A DNA stretch of 64,000 bases. It comes from a virus. Shown one piece after another: positions 7,995-16,585 of the stretch. The translations under genes and the position numbers were made by a program. Each line of letters starts with the position of its first letter. Position 1 is the first letter of the stretch. The stretch lies in IMG/VR virus record IMGVR_UViG_3300042475_004859, positions 1-64,000 of that record; one strand, written 5' to 3'. The notes under the pieces are model-generated. The model ran no database searches. It saw only the letters and a list, made by a program, of their open reading frames with translations, and had not been told where the DNA came from.

Positions 7995-8973
7995 AGTCAT
8001 TATTTGATTTTTTCCAAGCCGGGCAACCGTCATATTTTCTTACTTCTATTCTATACTCAGGTTTCAAATCTTTATCTTTAAATTCTTCATTTGCAAAAAT
8101 TGATTTAATAATTTTACCTTCTTTATCTAAGAGGACTTTGTATTCAAATTCATTTAAATAAGGGCAACGCCATCCGGATTTTGTTTGACACATCCATTTA
8201 CGACTATACTCACCAGAAGCAAAATTTGAACGAGCTTTTTTATCATCAAAGTTTTTTAAATACTCGCTAATATATTCTAAATAATGTTCAAAACCAACTA
8301 ATTCTTCCTCGCTAAAATGTGGACATTCTCTTTCTGGATCGTCTGGGTATCTTAAAAATAAAAATCTAACCAAAATATCTTTTTGTTTTTTATATTTTTT
8401 TCTAAGAGCTAGTGAGTACATCATACCCTGTAGATTACTTTCTAACTCTTCGCCTTTAAAGGCTTTTTTACTCGATTTAAAATCACGAATAATCATTTGC
8501 TTTTTATCTTTAAAGATACGATCAACAAACCCGCCAATTCTATATTTCGGCTGATCACTTGTGATATCGAATTCCCATTCAGAACCAATAAGTTTATAAT
8601 CTCCAATAAAATCAAATTTTAACCCAACAAGAATCATTTCATCAATACACTTAAGATTGCTTATTTCTTGACCACTCTTCTTTAATGGCGGAACCATCTC
8701 GTCTAAATTTAATCCTTCGCGCTTGGCTGCTTTTATAATTAATTTAAAAATAGCAGGCTCTTTCAGACACGTTTTGTTTTTTACAATTTTTTTAACGTAA
8801 TGCTCGTGCCTAGGATTGGCTAAGACTTCAAAGATTAAATGTGCTACAGTGCCACGCATTGCCCCAGAGTTATTTTTTTGTGGTAGCTTAAGATTATAAT
8901 TGCAATAATACATCCAAGAACATGATTGTAATGTCTTGATTCTACTAGCTGATAGTTTTACTAATTCACTCAT
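7984..8973 (-). CDS. PD-(D/E)XK superfamily nuclease (Cas4/RecB-like)
   Basis: 329 residues from the ATG at 8973, which overlaps the deaminase stop by 4 nt; an in-frame start 30 nt upstream lies inside the deaminase gene. The N-terminus has SASRIKTLQSCSWMYYCNYNLKLP and then MRGTVAHLIFE, the usual opening of RecB/Cas4-type nucleases. GGFVDRIF supplies the motif II Asp and IIRDFKSSKK the DxK of motif III. Downstream cysteines (CPHF, CQTKSGWRCPYL, GCPAW) could ligate an Fe-S cluster as in Cas4/AddB-type enzymes, which is an inference. It lies between the replisome genes and probably processes DNA ends for recombination or packaging. Confidence 0.82.
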   Translation of the reverse strand: MSELVKLSASRIKTLQSCSWMYYCNYNLKLPQKNNSGAMRGTVAHLIFEVLANPRHEHYVKKIVKNKTCLKEPAIFKLIIKAAKREGLNLDEMVPPLKKSGQEISNLKCIDEMILVGLKFDFIGDYKLIGSEWEFDITSDQPKYRIGGFVDRIFKDKKQMIIRDFKSSKKAFKGEELESNLQGMMYSLALRKKYKKQKDILVRFLFLRYPDDPERECPHFSEEELVGFEHYLEYISEYLKNFDDKKARSNFASGEYSRKWMCQTKSGWRCPYLNEFEYKVLLDKEGKIIKSIFANEEFKDKDLKPEYRIEVRKYDGCPAWKKSNNDFDF

Positions 8974-9392
8974 AATGGATATGTTGGATCTACTTGATGA
9001 CAAGAAATTCCATAAAATTTAAAAATATCTACTGATTTTGTATCTCTATTATAGATATCTTTAAAAATAACATGCTTAATTCCATAAGCAGCAATATTAG
9101 TAGCGCATGCGGAACATGGTAAAAGAGTACAAGCTAAAAGTTTGCCTTCGCCCATTTTAATTCTAGCAAGGCAGTTACTTTCCGCATGAATCATATATGG
9201 TCGTCTCGCGTCACGATTACTCCAAAATTCCTGTGTTACATTGACTCCAGCAGCAAGACCGTTATAAGCGACAGCCAGAACTTCGTTATGATGTCCTAAA
9301 ACACAAGCCCCTACTTGTTGATATGGATCTTCTGAACGCTGCATGGCAATAGCAGCTAAATTCATTGCATGTTGTTCCCAAGTGCTTCTCAT
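8970..9392 (-). CDS. dcd-type: Deoxycytidylate (dCMP) deaminase
   Basis: 140 residues. The zinc-deaminase signature is complete: HAES at about 69-72 (HAE, with the catalytic Glu) and PCSACA at about 92-97 (PCxxC). The opening AIAMQRSEDPYQQVGACVL matches dCMP and related deaminases. It converts dCMP to dUMP, feeding dTTP synthesis, and fits with the dNMP kinase and ribonucleotide reductase also encoded here. It overlaps both neighbours by 4 nt within a replication/nucleotide operon. Confidence 0.9.
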   Translation of the reverse strand: MRSTWEQHAMNLAAIAMQRSEDPYQQVGACVLGHHNEVLAVAYNGLAAGVNVTQEFWSNRDARRPYMIHAESNCLARIKMGEGKLLACTLLPCSACATNIAAYGIKHVIFKDIYNRDTKSVDIFKFYGISCHQVDPTYPL

Positions 9393-10282
9393 ATATTAGA
9401 ATACCACTCCTTGTTCTCTTCTATAGTTTGATCCCCAAAATCATTCTTAAATGGATGATAAATTTGAATTTGGGCGGGGTCAAAAAACTCTACAAACGTT
9501 GAGCGTATTTTTGTAGCCGCTTTTTGCCCCGCCCTATTCTCGTCATTGTTGGTAGCAATGACGATTTGATCAGGATCAAGGCGAATTATCGCTTTCAATA
9601 GGCCTCCACCAGCCTCGGTCCCAAAAGTTATTCCAGTATTTTTAATTCCACTTTCCCAGAGCGATAACATGTCCCCGATACTTTCAACGAGAATTAATTG
9701 TTTTTTTTCTTTAATATATTGATGATTAAAAATAAATGGATAAGCCCATTCGTTTTTTCTTCCTATATGCTTCCATTTAATTTTAGATTGTCCTGTTACG
9801 TCACGACCAGAAAACCCTTGAATTTTTTTACGTGCGTCAAAAATAGGAAATACATATCTTTGATACATCTTACCTTCTGTGCATAGCCCACCTTCAAAGA
9901 TTTTTAAAGTCTCTTCGCTAACCCTTCTTTTATTCCAATATGAATAATCTGGTTTTAAATCTACGATATCTTCATTAGAAAAATATTTAGCACTTTTATT
10001 AAAAGGATCTTCGGTATCATTATTGAATCCAGTATAATATTTAGCTTTATCTTCTAAAATTTGCTCGACTTGTTTGATGTCTTTTAATTTTAAAGTCAGC
10101 TTCAAAAATTCTTCTAAAGAAAAACTGTGCCCCGTAACGAAATCTTTAACCATGTTCGTTTGCAAATAAATAGCTACAGATCCAGGGTCATCACCACCAC
10201 GATAGCGAGCAGTACAAGTAAGATAACTACCATAGTTCCTAGGATTACACCCAGCATCTTTTAAAAGTTCTAAAAGTCTCAT
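9389..10282 (-). CDS. dnaG-like: DnaG-type primase with TOPRIM domain
   Basis: 297 residues, shorter than cellular DnaG (about 580) and similar to compact phage primases. The N-terminal part resembles a degenerate CHC2-like template-binding region (CTARYRGGDDPGS...DFVTGHSFSLEEFL), but a complete zinc-ligand set is not visible. The core has YVFPIFDARKKIQGFSGRDV. The TOPRIM domain has VESIGDMLSLWESG with the catalytic Glu and then IATNNDENRAGQKAA in place of the usual DxDxAG block. The gene follows the DnaB-type helicase with a 4-nt overlap, as expected of a helicase/primase pair. Confidence 0.85.
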   Translation of the reverse strand: MRLLELLKDAGCNPRNYGSYLTCTARYRGGDDPGSVAIYLQTNMVKDFVTGHSFSLEEFLKLTLKLKDIKQVEQILEDKAKYYTGFNNDTEDPFNKSAKYFSNEDIVDLKPDYSYWNKRRVSEETLKIFEGGLCTEGKMYQRYVFPIFDARKKIQGFSGRDVTGQSKIKWKHIGRKNEWAYPFIFNHQYIKEKKQLILVESIGDMLSLWESGIKNTGITFGTEAGGGLLKAIIRLDPDQIVIATNNDENRAGQKAATKIRSTFVEFFDPAQIQIYHPFKNDFGDQTIEENKEWYSNI

Positions 10283-11751
10283 ATGATTTCTTCTTGAGCC
10301 TGATTATTTTCACGGTCAAAGATGTTCACATTAACACCATTTTGGTGGTTTACAATATCTTGTAAAGTACCCTTTTCTTCTACATTAAAATTATCCACAT
10401 TAAATGAAATAAAATTTTTACGATATTGGGCCCGACCATTTTCAATAACACGGACAAGATCATTATGACCATGAGCATGTTGACCTTGATAACGAGATGC
10501 AAGTTCAATCATCTTATGAGTACCAAACTGGGCGCCATCTTCGGCCTGTTCTTCAAGAGTCTTACGTCTAAAAATTCCAACATAAGCAGCAAACCATTGA
10601 AGGCGATCTGATTGAGCAATAGCGCTAGAATCATCAGCCCCATTTTCAGCGCTACGATTCAATTGACAGGCCGTTAAAATAGGAATATTCATACGAACAG
10701 AAAGTTCTTTAAGACGATCTACTTTATCACCGATAAGTTGATACTCCTGTTTACCTTTTTCTATTTCTCCTGTTAGTTTAATATAGTCATAAACAACAAT
10801 AGCGGGATTGCCACGCCCGACTTGGCCAAGATACCAACGCTGAATAATTGATTCAATTTCTGCGATTGGTTTTCCGGCAACCTGTAAATGTTTAACTTTG
10901 CCTTGCGCTTTAGCAAGTTCAGATTTTTTACTATTCCATTTAGCAAGAAGTTCTTTATTGTTTCTGAACTGTCCTGTTTCAAGCCACCACATTGGAATGC
11001 CAGTAATGCTACTAGCAATACGAAAACGAATTACGTTTGTTTGCATTTCGGTATCCAAAATAAGAGCCTGCATGTTTGGATTAACCAGCGTTGCTTTTGA
11101 ACAAATATCGCTAAGAATAGTTGATTTACCATGTTTTGGACGACTCACCCATGCGTAAAGCTCTCCTGGCCTCAACCCTCCATACATTTTATTAAAAAGT
11201 TTATATGGGGTAAGATATCCTGTTTCTGTAATAGGATTATTAGCTCTTTCTTCAACCATCTTTTCGATGTCTTGGAAAAGATCTTCGGGATTAGATTCTA
11301 AATCATAAGCGGTAATCTTATCATTGTACATCTTATCTGCAAATGAAATAATTTCGTCTGGAGACTTATCCCCAGAGTTCTCCATGGACTCTGCGATAAG
11401 AGATGCTGTTTCCGCAATCTCACGGCGGATAGTGATTGTTTTTAAATTTTTACAAGCATCAATCAGTGATTTTTGGCTAATCTTTAAAAACGCAATGCTC
11501 TCAAGATAGTCAAAAATATTAAAATCTTGTTTAAAGTTAATTCCTAGGTTTTTAATTTTCTCCCCAAGGATTACTGGGTCAAGTGGCTGACTCTTCATTA
11601 TCTGACCTTTAATCACACTAAAAATAGTTTTATGACCATTCGAAAAATCATTCTCATTGATAAAGTGAGAAACTTCAAAGTATACCTGTGGGTATTTAAG
11701 AAAACCAGCGAGAACGTGTTTTTCTATTTGTACACTACGAATAGAATTCAT
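10279..11751 (-). CDS. dnaB-like: DnaB-type replicative helicase
   Basis: 490 residues. The N-terminal domain (SVQIEKHVLAGFLKYP) matches the DnaB primase-interaction domain. The RecA-like motor carries Walker A SRPKHGKST at about 207-215 (usual GRPxMGKT), the DnaB-type arginine/glutamate region LDTEMQ, and Walker B IVVYDYIKL. ACQLNRS is the conserved Gln-containing H3 motif, and QSDRLQ follows. The C-terminus has a low-complexity tail. It is the probable 5'-3' replication-fork motor acting with the adjacent primase and polymerase genes. The Walker A residues around GK differ slightly from the norm but retain GKST. Confidence 0.93.
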   Translation of the reverse strand: MNSIRSVQIEKHVLAGFLKYPQVYFEVSHFINENDFSNGHKTIFSVIKGQIMKSQPLDPVILGEKIKNLGINFKQDFNIFDYLESIAFLKISQKSLIDACKNLKTITIRREIAETASLIAESMENSGDKSPDEIISFADKMYNDKITAYDLESNPEDLFQDIEKMVEERANNPITETGYLTPYKLFNKMYGGLRPGELYAWVSRPKHGKSTILSDICSKATLVNPNMQALILDTEMQTNVIRFRIASSITGIPMWWLETGQFRNNKELLAKWNSKKSELAKAQGKVKHLQVAGKPIAEIESIIQRWYLGQVGRGNPAIVVYDYIKLTGEIEKGKQEYQLIGDKVDRLKELSVRMNIPILTACQLNRSAENGADDSSAIAQSDRLQWFAAYVGIFRRKTLEEQAEDGAQFGTHKMIELASRYQGQHAHGHNDLVRVIENGRAQYRKNFISFNVDNFNVEEKGTLQDIVNHQNGVNVNIFDRENNQAQEEII

Positions 11752-11752
11752 A

Positions 11753-12349
11753 TTAAATTTTATCTTTAATTACCGCATTAAAAGCTTTTTCAGCAAACTC
11801 TCTCATATTTTCCTGTTTATTTTCGTCAGTAAAAGTTGGCCAAATTATTTTATAATCCGCGCTATTTTGGATAATTGAATCATTGATTGATTCGTCCATA
11901 TTTGCTGGTGGTACTATTTCACCATTAATTGCAATTCTTTGCAAGTGAATAAGAATATTCTTTTCCTTAGCTTTTAACCAGCTAACTTCATCCTGCTCGT
12001 ACTGTTGATAACGAACATCTGGGATAATACATACATCTGGTTGAAACTTGTCAACTCTTTCATCTAAAAGATTAGTCCAATATTTTCCTTCTGTTTGTTG
12101 ACGTTTTACTTTTCCGTACCAAACTAAAAATTCACGAAAGGTTGCTTTTTCTTCATTGTTATCAGTAAAGACATTCAACCCAAGATATTTTTTAATAAAA
12201 TCTTTACAATCTTCTTTAAGAGGCTGGGCTAAAGAAGTTCTATAAATTGTTAAACCTTTAGAGGCTCTAATAAGATTTTCTATTTCAAGTGCCAAACTAT
12301 CTTTTCCAGATCGGGCGACACCAGCTATCCCAATATGTAATACGCTCAT
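11753..12349 (-). CDS. Deoxynucleoside monophosphate kinase
   Basis: 198 residues from the ATG at 12349; another ATG two codons upstream exists, but the promoter geometry favours 12349. The N-terminus has the P-loop GIAGVARSGKDS. A conserved DVRYQQYEQDEVSWLK segment at about 119-134 resembles phage dNMP kinases of the T4 gp1 type, and MDES/INDS motifs lie near the C-terminus. The enzyme phosphorylates dNMPs to dNDPs for phage DNA synthesis. It is the first gene of a unit that continues into helicase, primase, deaminase and nuclease. It begins almost exactly at the predicted transcription start. Confidence 0.8.
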   Translation of the reverse strand: MSVLHIGIAGVARSGKDSLALEIENLIRASKGLTIYRTSLAQPLKEDCKDFIKKYLGLNVFTDNNEEKATFREFLVWYGKVKRQQTEGKYWTNLLDERVDKFQPDVCIIPDVRYQQYEQDEVSWLKAKEKNILIHLQRIAINGEIVPPANMDESINDSIIQNSADYKIIWPTFTDENKQENMREFAEKAFNAVIKDKI

Positions 12350-12355
12350 ATACAC

Positions 12356-12384
12356 ATGATAGTCTAACTTATTTTGATATTCAA
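12356..12384 (-). promoter_or_regulatory. Sigma70-like promoter, predicted leaderless
   Basis: Minus strand: TTGAAT (12379-12384), 17-nt spacer, TATCAT (12356-12361), 6 nt to the ATG at 12349. The predicted +1 falls on the A of the ATG. The -35 abuts the end of the upstream nuclease gene. Confidence 0.55.
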
Positions 12385-12385
12385 G

Positions 12386-12799
12386 CTAAATTTCTATATC
12401 AAATTTTTCTTTTATCCATTCTGGTGTTAATAAATGAATTTCATTTTCAAAAACCTCGATTACTCGAAAACCGTTCATCTCTAACCATGAATATTTTTGC
12501 AAATCTCTTTTAACACTATTCTTAAAACCTGTTTTGGTTCTATGGAAGTGCTTAACGAATTTATCATGTTGCATCCCATGAGTTTCTACTGCAACTTTTT
12601 TTGTAAAATTAATAAGATCACATTTCATTCTTGTTCCAAAAACTGGAAATTCTTCAACGACAACATGAGCATACCAAAATGTTTCTAGAAATTTTTTAAC
12701 ATTAAATTGTACTTTGCTTTTACAAGGCTTGTTCCAATCTACCAAAAAACGATTGATTGTTTTATTAACTTCTTTACCAAAAATATTTTTAAATTTCAT
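12386..12799 (-). CDS. Vsr/DUF559-like endonuclease fold protein
   Basis: 137 residues from the ATG at 12799, which gives an ATGA overlap with the epimerase stop; the purine-rich GGAAGAA just upstream can serve as ribosome-binding site. The core FGTRMKCDLINFTKKVAVETHG has the spaced Asp and Glu of the restriction-endonuclease fold, and HDKFVKHFHRTKTGFKNSVKRDLQKYSWLEMNGF followed by VIEVFENEI is typical of Vsr and DUF559 proteins. These families nick or cut DNA. In phage it could act in repair, recombination or host DNA attack. The exact target is unknown, and catalysis is inferred from the fold pattern. Confidence 0.6.
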   Translation of the reverse strand: MKFKNIFGKEVNKTINRFLVDWNKPCKSKVQFNVKKFLETFWYAHVVVEEFPVFGTRMKCDLINFTKKVAVETHGMQHDKFVKHFHRTKTGFKNSVKRDLQKYSWLEMNGFRVIEVFENEIHLLTPEWIKEKFDIEI

Positions 12800-13791
12800 T
12801 TCTTCCAAAAACTATACATATTTTTATCTATTTCATAAGTCATATATTCTACCGCTCTTGGGTTTAAACTTAAATAGAATTGAAACATTTCTCTTATTAA
12901 AGATTCTAAATTTGTGTTATCATTAAAGCCAAGCAGTTTTTTAGCTTTTTCATGATCGCAATAAGCATGTGTTACTTCTCTTCTTTTTTCTAAGAAAATT
13001 AATTCAGATTTATTAAATCCAAATTCTTTTCCAATCTTTAATACTAATTCGGCGGCGTCTTTTATTGTTATAAAATTATCTGAACCAATATTAAACACTT
13101 CATCCTCAAACTCATAAAGTAGTTTTTCAATAGGTTCGCATAAAAACTTGCAATCTGAAAAGGCTCGTGTTTGCAGTCCATCCCCAAAAATAGTAATATT
13201 TTCATCTTGAGAACATTGTCTAATCCATATTGCAATAGCATTTCGATATCTATCCCAATAGTTTTGATATTTAGATACAACATTATGTGGTAAAACGGTC
13301 GAGTATTTTAAACCAAAATGATCATAAGCTTCTTTCAAATCCATCTCGACAGCTAATTTAGCTATACCATAACAATCTTTTGGTTGTCTAATATCCGACT
13401 CTTTAAATGGGGGAGCTCCTTCTCCATATGTAGCAAAACTAGAAAAATTAATTAATTTTTTAACTTCATAATTTACGCATGCATTAATTATGTTTATTGA
13501 TCCCAATAAGTTATTTGTATAATTATAATTTCTAATAAATGGGCTTAAAATTTCTGCGGCATAAGCGGCACAATGTATAACATAATCATACTGATCTTTT
13601 TTAAAAATATTATTTATAAGTTTAAAATCACGAATATCAACTTGATAAAAAATGACCCCCTCTGGAATATTTTCAGCGAACCCCCCTGTAAAATTATCTA
13701 TTCCATAAACAGTATAACCTTTATTTATAAAATAACGCGCTAATACGCTACCTATCATTCCAGCGATGCCTGTTATAAGAAGTTTTTTCAT
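12796..13791 (-). CDS. NAD-dependent epimerase/dehydratase (extended SDR)
   Basis: 331 residues. The Rossmann nucleotide-binding motif GIAGMIGS is at 8-15, and DNFTGG follows the second beta-strand. VIHCAAYAA matches the NAAxx region, and the active-site YGIAK (YxxxK) is at about 151-155, preceded by the FSSFATYGE serine region. The family includes UDP-glucose 4-epimerases and other nucleotide-sugar enzymes; the precise substrate cannot be read. With the GDP-mannose dehydratase at 19136 it suggests phage-directed sugar-nucleotide synthesis. It overlaps both neighbours by 4 nt. Confidence 0.85.
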   Translation of the reverse strand: MKKLLITGIAGMIGSVLARYFINKGYTVYGIDNFTGGFAENIPEGVIFYQVDIRDFKLINNIFKKDQYDYVIHCAAYAAEILSPFIRNYNYTNNLLGSINIINACVNYEVKKLINFSSFATYGEGAPPFKESDIRQPKDCYGIAKLAVEMDLKEAYDHFGLKYSTVLPHNVVSKYQNYWDRYRNAIAIWIRQCSQDENITIFGDGLQTRAFSDCKFLCEPIEKLLYEFEDEVFNIGSDNFITIKDAAELVLKIGKEFGFNKSELIFLEKRREVTHAYCDHEKAKKLLGFNDNTNLESLIREMFQFYLSLNPRAVEYMTYEIDKNMYSFWKK

Positions 13792-15008
13792 TTGCGAAAT
13801 AAAACTAAAACATCATCATATCTATTCTTTTGGAGTCTTAAATCCAAGATTTCAACATTATTATGTAATTCTTTAAAAACATGTAAATCTTTATCTAGTT
13901 CTTGAATATCTTCTATAATATATAAACCGTTATCTTTTAAATGTTTAAAAAATATTTTAAAAGATTTTAATTGATGATCTAAAATATGTGAACCATCATC
14001 TATGATAATATCGAACTGTTTCCCATCTAAAATAGAATTAACCTGATTTTCTTCCGTTGCGTCTACTTGATAAACTTTAAAACCTTTTGGTTCATATTTG
14101 AGTTTAGAAAGATTTATATCTAAACCAATTATATCTGAATCAATAAAATAATTTTTCCATAACATCATTGAATCGCCATCTTTTACTCCAATTTCTAATA
14201 TATTAATATTTTTTTTCTTATCTTTAAAAAGATCTGAATATATTTCAATATAGGAATGAACGGTTCCTTTATCACTGATAATATTATTCATTTTATTTCT
14301 AATATCTACTTCTTCCAAAGTTGGGGGCGTTAAATTATTATTTTCTTCTAAATAATTTAAAGCATCAGAGCCGCCGTGAAATCCAAAAGATGTTAATGTG
14401 GTTCGATCATAATGTGACTGATCATTAGCTTCTGGTATTCCCGTGTCTTCTATTGAAAATTTTGCAGCAATATTATTTGGAGCATATTTTAAATTGTGCT
14501 CTAAAAATATATGTCGATATTTTTGGCATACCAAATAATCTTCATTACCCCCTCCGTCATCTGGGCAGTATTTTTGAGATATCTCTAAAAACTTTTTACT
14601 TCTAAGTGTAAAACCGCCATTACCACATCTCCATTCTGGATTATTACTAGCTAAATGTAATGGCCATAAAGCTCCTATATAATCATAATTTAAAAATTCG
14701 TCTGTCCAAACGTGTGGATTTATTATAAATCCATCATTTTGAACATGTAATACGAATTCACTATTTATATAGTCATTATAGTTTTTAATTACAAAAGAAT
14801 TATATTGTTTATAATCTAATTCTGGTATTTTTATACATTTAATATCTGGCTCATCAAAATCTACCGATGATAATATTTGAACTTTATTAAATGGAATATT
14901 TTTTTTTGAAAAGCGTATCGCTTTAATAGTTTGTTCTAAATATTTTGGATTTCCTACTATTGCAGATAGGGTTACTTTATCGATTAAATTAGAAAATAAA
15001 TAGCTCAT
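13788..15008 (-). CDS. Fusion of DUF5672-like glycosyltransferase and SAM methyltransferase
   Basis: 406 residues in two parts. Residues 1 to about 215 match the DUF5672 glycosyltransferase-like pattern: FVLHVQNDGFIINPHVW, YDYIGALWPLH, GNGGFTLRSKKFLE and NNIAAKFSIED. Residues about 255-406 are a class I SAM-dependent methyltransferase: ILEIGVKDGDSMMLW is motif I, IGLDINLSK motif II and IIIDDGSH a motif IV-like acidic loop, resembling CmcI/sugar O-methyltransferase-type enzymes. A likely role is adding and then capping a sugar. The first half is a clear paralogue of the gene at 15878. It lies in a glycosyltransferase run with 4-nt overlaps. Confidence 0.75.
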   Translation of the reverse strand: MSYLFSNLIDKVTLSAIVGNPKYLEQTIKAIRFSKKNIPFNKVQILSSVDFDEPDIKCIKIPELDYKQYNSFVIKNYNDYINSEFVLHVQNDGFIINPHVWTDEFLNYDYIGALWPLHLASNNPEWRCGNGGFTLRSKKFLEISQKYCPDDGGGNEDYLVCQKYRHIFLEHNLKYAPNNIAAKFSIEDTGIPEANDQSHYDRTTLTSFGFHGGSDALNYLEENNNLTPPTLEEVDIRNKMNNIISDKGTVHSYIEIYSDLFKDKKKNINILEIGVKDGDSMMLWKNYFIDSDIIGLDINLSKLKYEPKGFKVYQVDATEENQVNSILDGKQFDIIIDDGSHILDHQLKSFKIFFKHLKDNGLYIIEDIQELDKDLHVFKELHNNVEILDLRLQKNRYDDVLVLFRK

Positions 15009-15877
15009 TTGAATAATTTTTGTAAGATATTATACATGAAAACTCTACTATTATCAATATTTCTAATCTGTCTATAGGCAGATTGTATAATATTAAAATC
15101 CATATTTAAAGATTTTTGATAGGCCTCTTCTATAGAATAGTCCTCTGAATATAAAAACATAAAATCTGGTAGATCTTCAAAACCTAACAAAGTTTTAGTA
15201 TTTCTTGACATGTAAACAGGAATACCATTATCTAGAGCTTTGCAAACAGAATTACAATTTGTTCCATAATTTTTTTCATGTACTAGTAGGGTAGTATGGG
15301 ATAAAATCTCCCAATCGTTTATAATACCGTCTGGAGCGGAATCATGGCCAGCAATAACTACGGGAATTCTTTGTCTTAAATTTAATAAAGTCATAAAATG
15401 CTCATTATAAAATTGAGTCATTAATTGGCTAATATATTTTTTCTCTTTATGTTTACCTCTTTGTGGTACAAAGTATGGCAGATATAAAGCTTTATAATCT
15501 TTATAATTTTGAACACTTGTTACTTTTAAAGCTTTTTTTGGAAAAATAGATTTTAGCTCTGGATGAACAACTCCATTCCACACAACATTATTTAAATTTT
15601 CATTTTGTGCTATCATTGGATGTATAGTAAAATACATGTCAAAATTTTCTATATCATTTGTAAAATTAATATTTTCCATATCTGGAAATAATTCTGATGG
15701 ATAATATAAATTTGTAATTAATTCAAATTTATTATCTGTTGTTTTTGTGGATGATCTATCACAAACTTTTAAAGTAGCTTCTTCTGTCGCAAAATAACAA
15801 TCAATATTTAAACTTTTTAATAGTGTCCAAATATGATGTAAGAAATCAGGATGATGATTAAATAATAATGCTTTCAT
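15005..15877 (-). CDS. Probable GT-B glycosyltransferase
   Basis: 290 residues. It opens with MKALLFNHHPDFLHHIW, a Rossmann-type first strand with an HH turn. A second Rossmann-like region follows (IPVVIAGHDSAPDGIINDWEIL, then LVHEKNYGTNCNSVCKALDNGIPVYMS), which looks like the nucleotide-sugar-binding half of GT-B enzymes. The family is not recognised with certainty. Its place between the two DUF5672-like genes, with an ATGA overlap on one side and immediate abutment on the other, supports a glycosyltransferase role. The donor and acceptor are unknown. Confidence 0.55.
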   Translation of the reverse strand: MKALLFNHHPDFLHHIWTLLKSLNIDCYFATEEATLKVCDRSSTKTTDNKFELITNLYYPSELFPDMENINFTNDIENFDMYFTIHPMIAQNENLNNVVWNGVVHPELKSIFPKKALKVTSVQNYKDYKALYLPYFVPQRGKHKEKKYISQLMTQFYNEHFMTLLNLRQRIPVVIAGHDSAPDGIINDWEILSHTTLLVHEKNYGTNCNSVCKALDNGIPVYMSRNTKTLLGFEDLPDFMFLYSEDYSIEEAYQKSLNMDFNIIQSAYRQIRNIDNSRVFMYNILQKLFK

Positions 15878-16585
15878 TTAAAATCTATGAAATCCAAATG
15901 TTTGATTTTTATCTCTACGTGGGTTAAATTCAGTTGGAGATTCAACAGAAAATTTTGCCGCAATTTCTATGGGAGCAATTTTCATTCCATTATTTTCGAT
16001 GTCTTCTTTTTCGTAAATTGAAATAATATTATCTTCTGGTTTCTCTGGGTATTTATTAGAATATTTTTTAGTAAATTCAGATAATTTTTTACTTCTTAGT
16101 GAGAAGCCGCCATTTCCAACTCTATAATTATGTGGATTATAATTTTTTAATTTTGGGGTGTCTTTAATAAATTTATTGTTATTTAAATCCACCCCATTTT
16201 CTAAATTAAACATTAATTGATTTTTTAACTCTAATTGCCATGGCGCTCCAATATAATCATATTTAAGAAAATCATCGGTCCACATGTTAGGATTAGATAT
16301 ATAACCATCATCTTGACATAAAAGAGCAAAATCTGTATCAAAATAGTTTCCAAATTGTGAAATTACAAATTCATTATATTCATTCCAATTCATTTTAGGA
16401 ATATTAATTACCTCAACCCTATCGTCTTGTGTAGAAAGATTTGCCGAAGTTAATAATATTGATTTTGCAAATTTGATTTTTTCGATAGAAGATCGGATTG
16501 CTTGCAGACCTTCTTGGAACTTACCAATACCATCAATACAAATTAATGTAACGTTTTTTAAGTTTAACATATCATTCATAGCCAT
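15878..16585 (-). CDS. DUF5672-like glycosyltransferase
   Basis: 235 residues with the same motif set as the first half of the fusion protein at 13788: FALLCQDDGYISNPNMW, YDYIGAPWQLE, GNGGFSLRSKKLSEF, PIEIAAKFSVES and a closing FGFHRF. The DDG triad-like segment is the likely metal/nucleotide-sugar site. Several in-frame ATGs lie at the N-terminus (MAMNDM); 16579 or 16585 both overlap the stop of the upstream gene. It is a member of a five-gene sugar cluster; the acceptor is unknown. Confidence 0.65.
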   Translation of the reverse strand: MAMNDMLNLKNVTLICIDGIGKFQEGLQAIRSSIEKIKFAKSILLTSANLSTQDDRVEVINIPKMNWNEYNEFVISQFGNYFDTDFALLCQDDGYISNPNMWTDDFLKYDYIGAPWQLELKNQLMFNLENGVDLNNNKFIKDTPKLKNYNPHNYRVGNGGFSLRSKKLSEFTKKYSNKYPEKPEDNIISIYEKEDIENNGMKIAPIEIAAKFSVESPTEFNPRRDKNQTFGFHRF

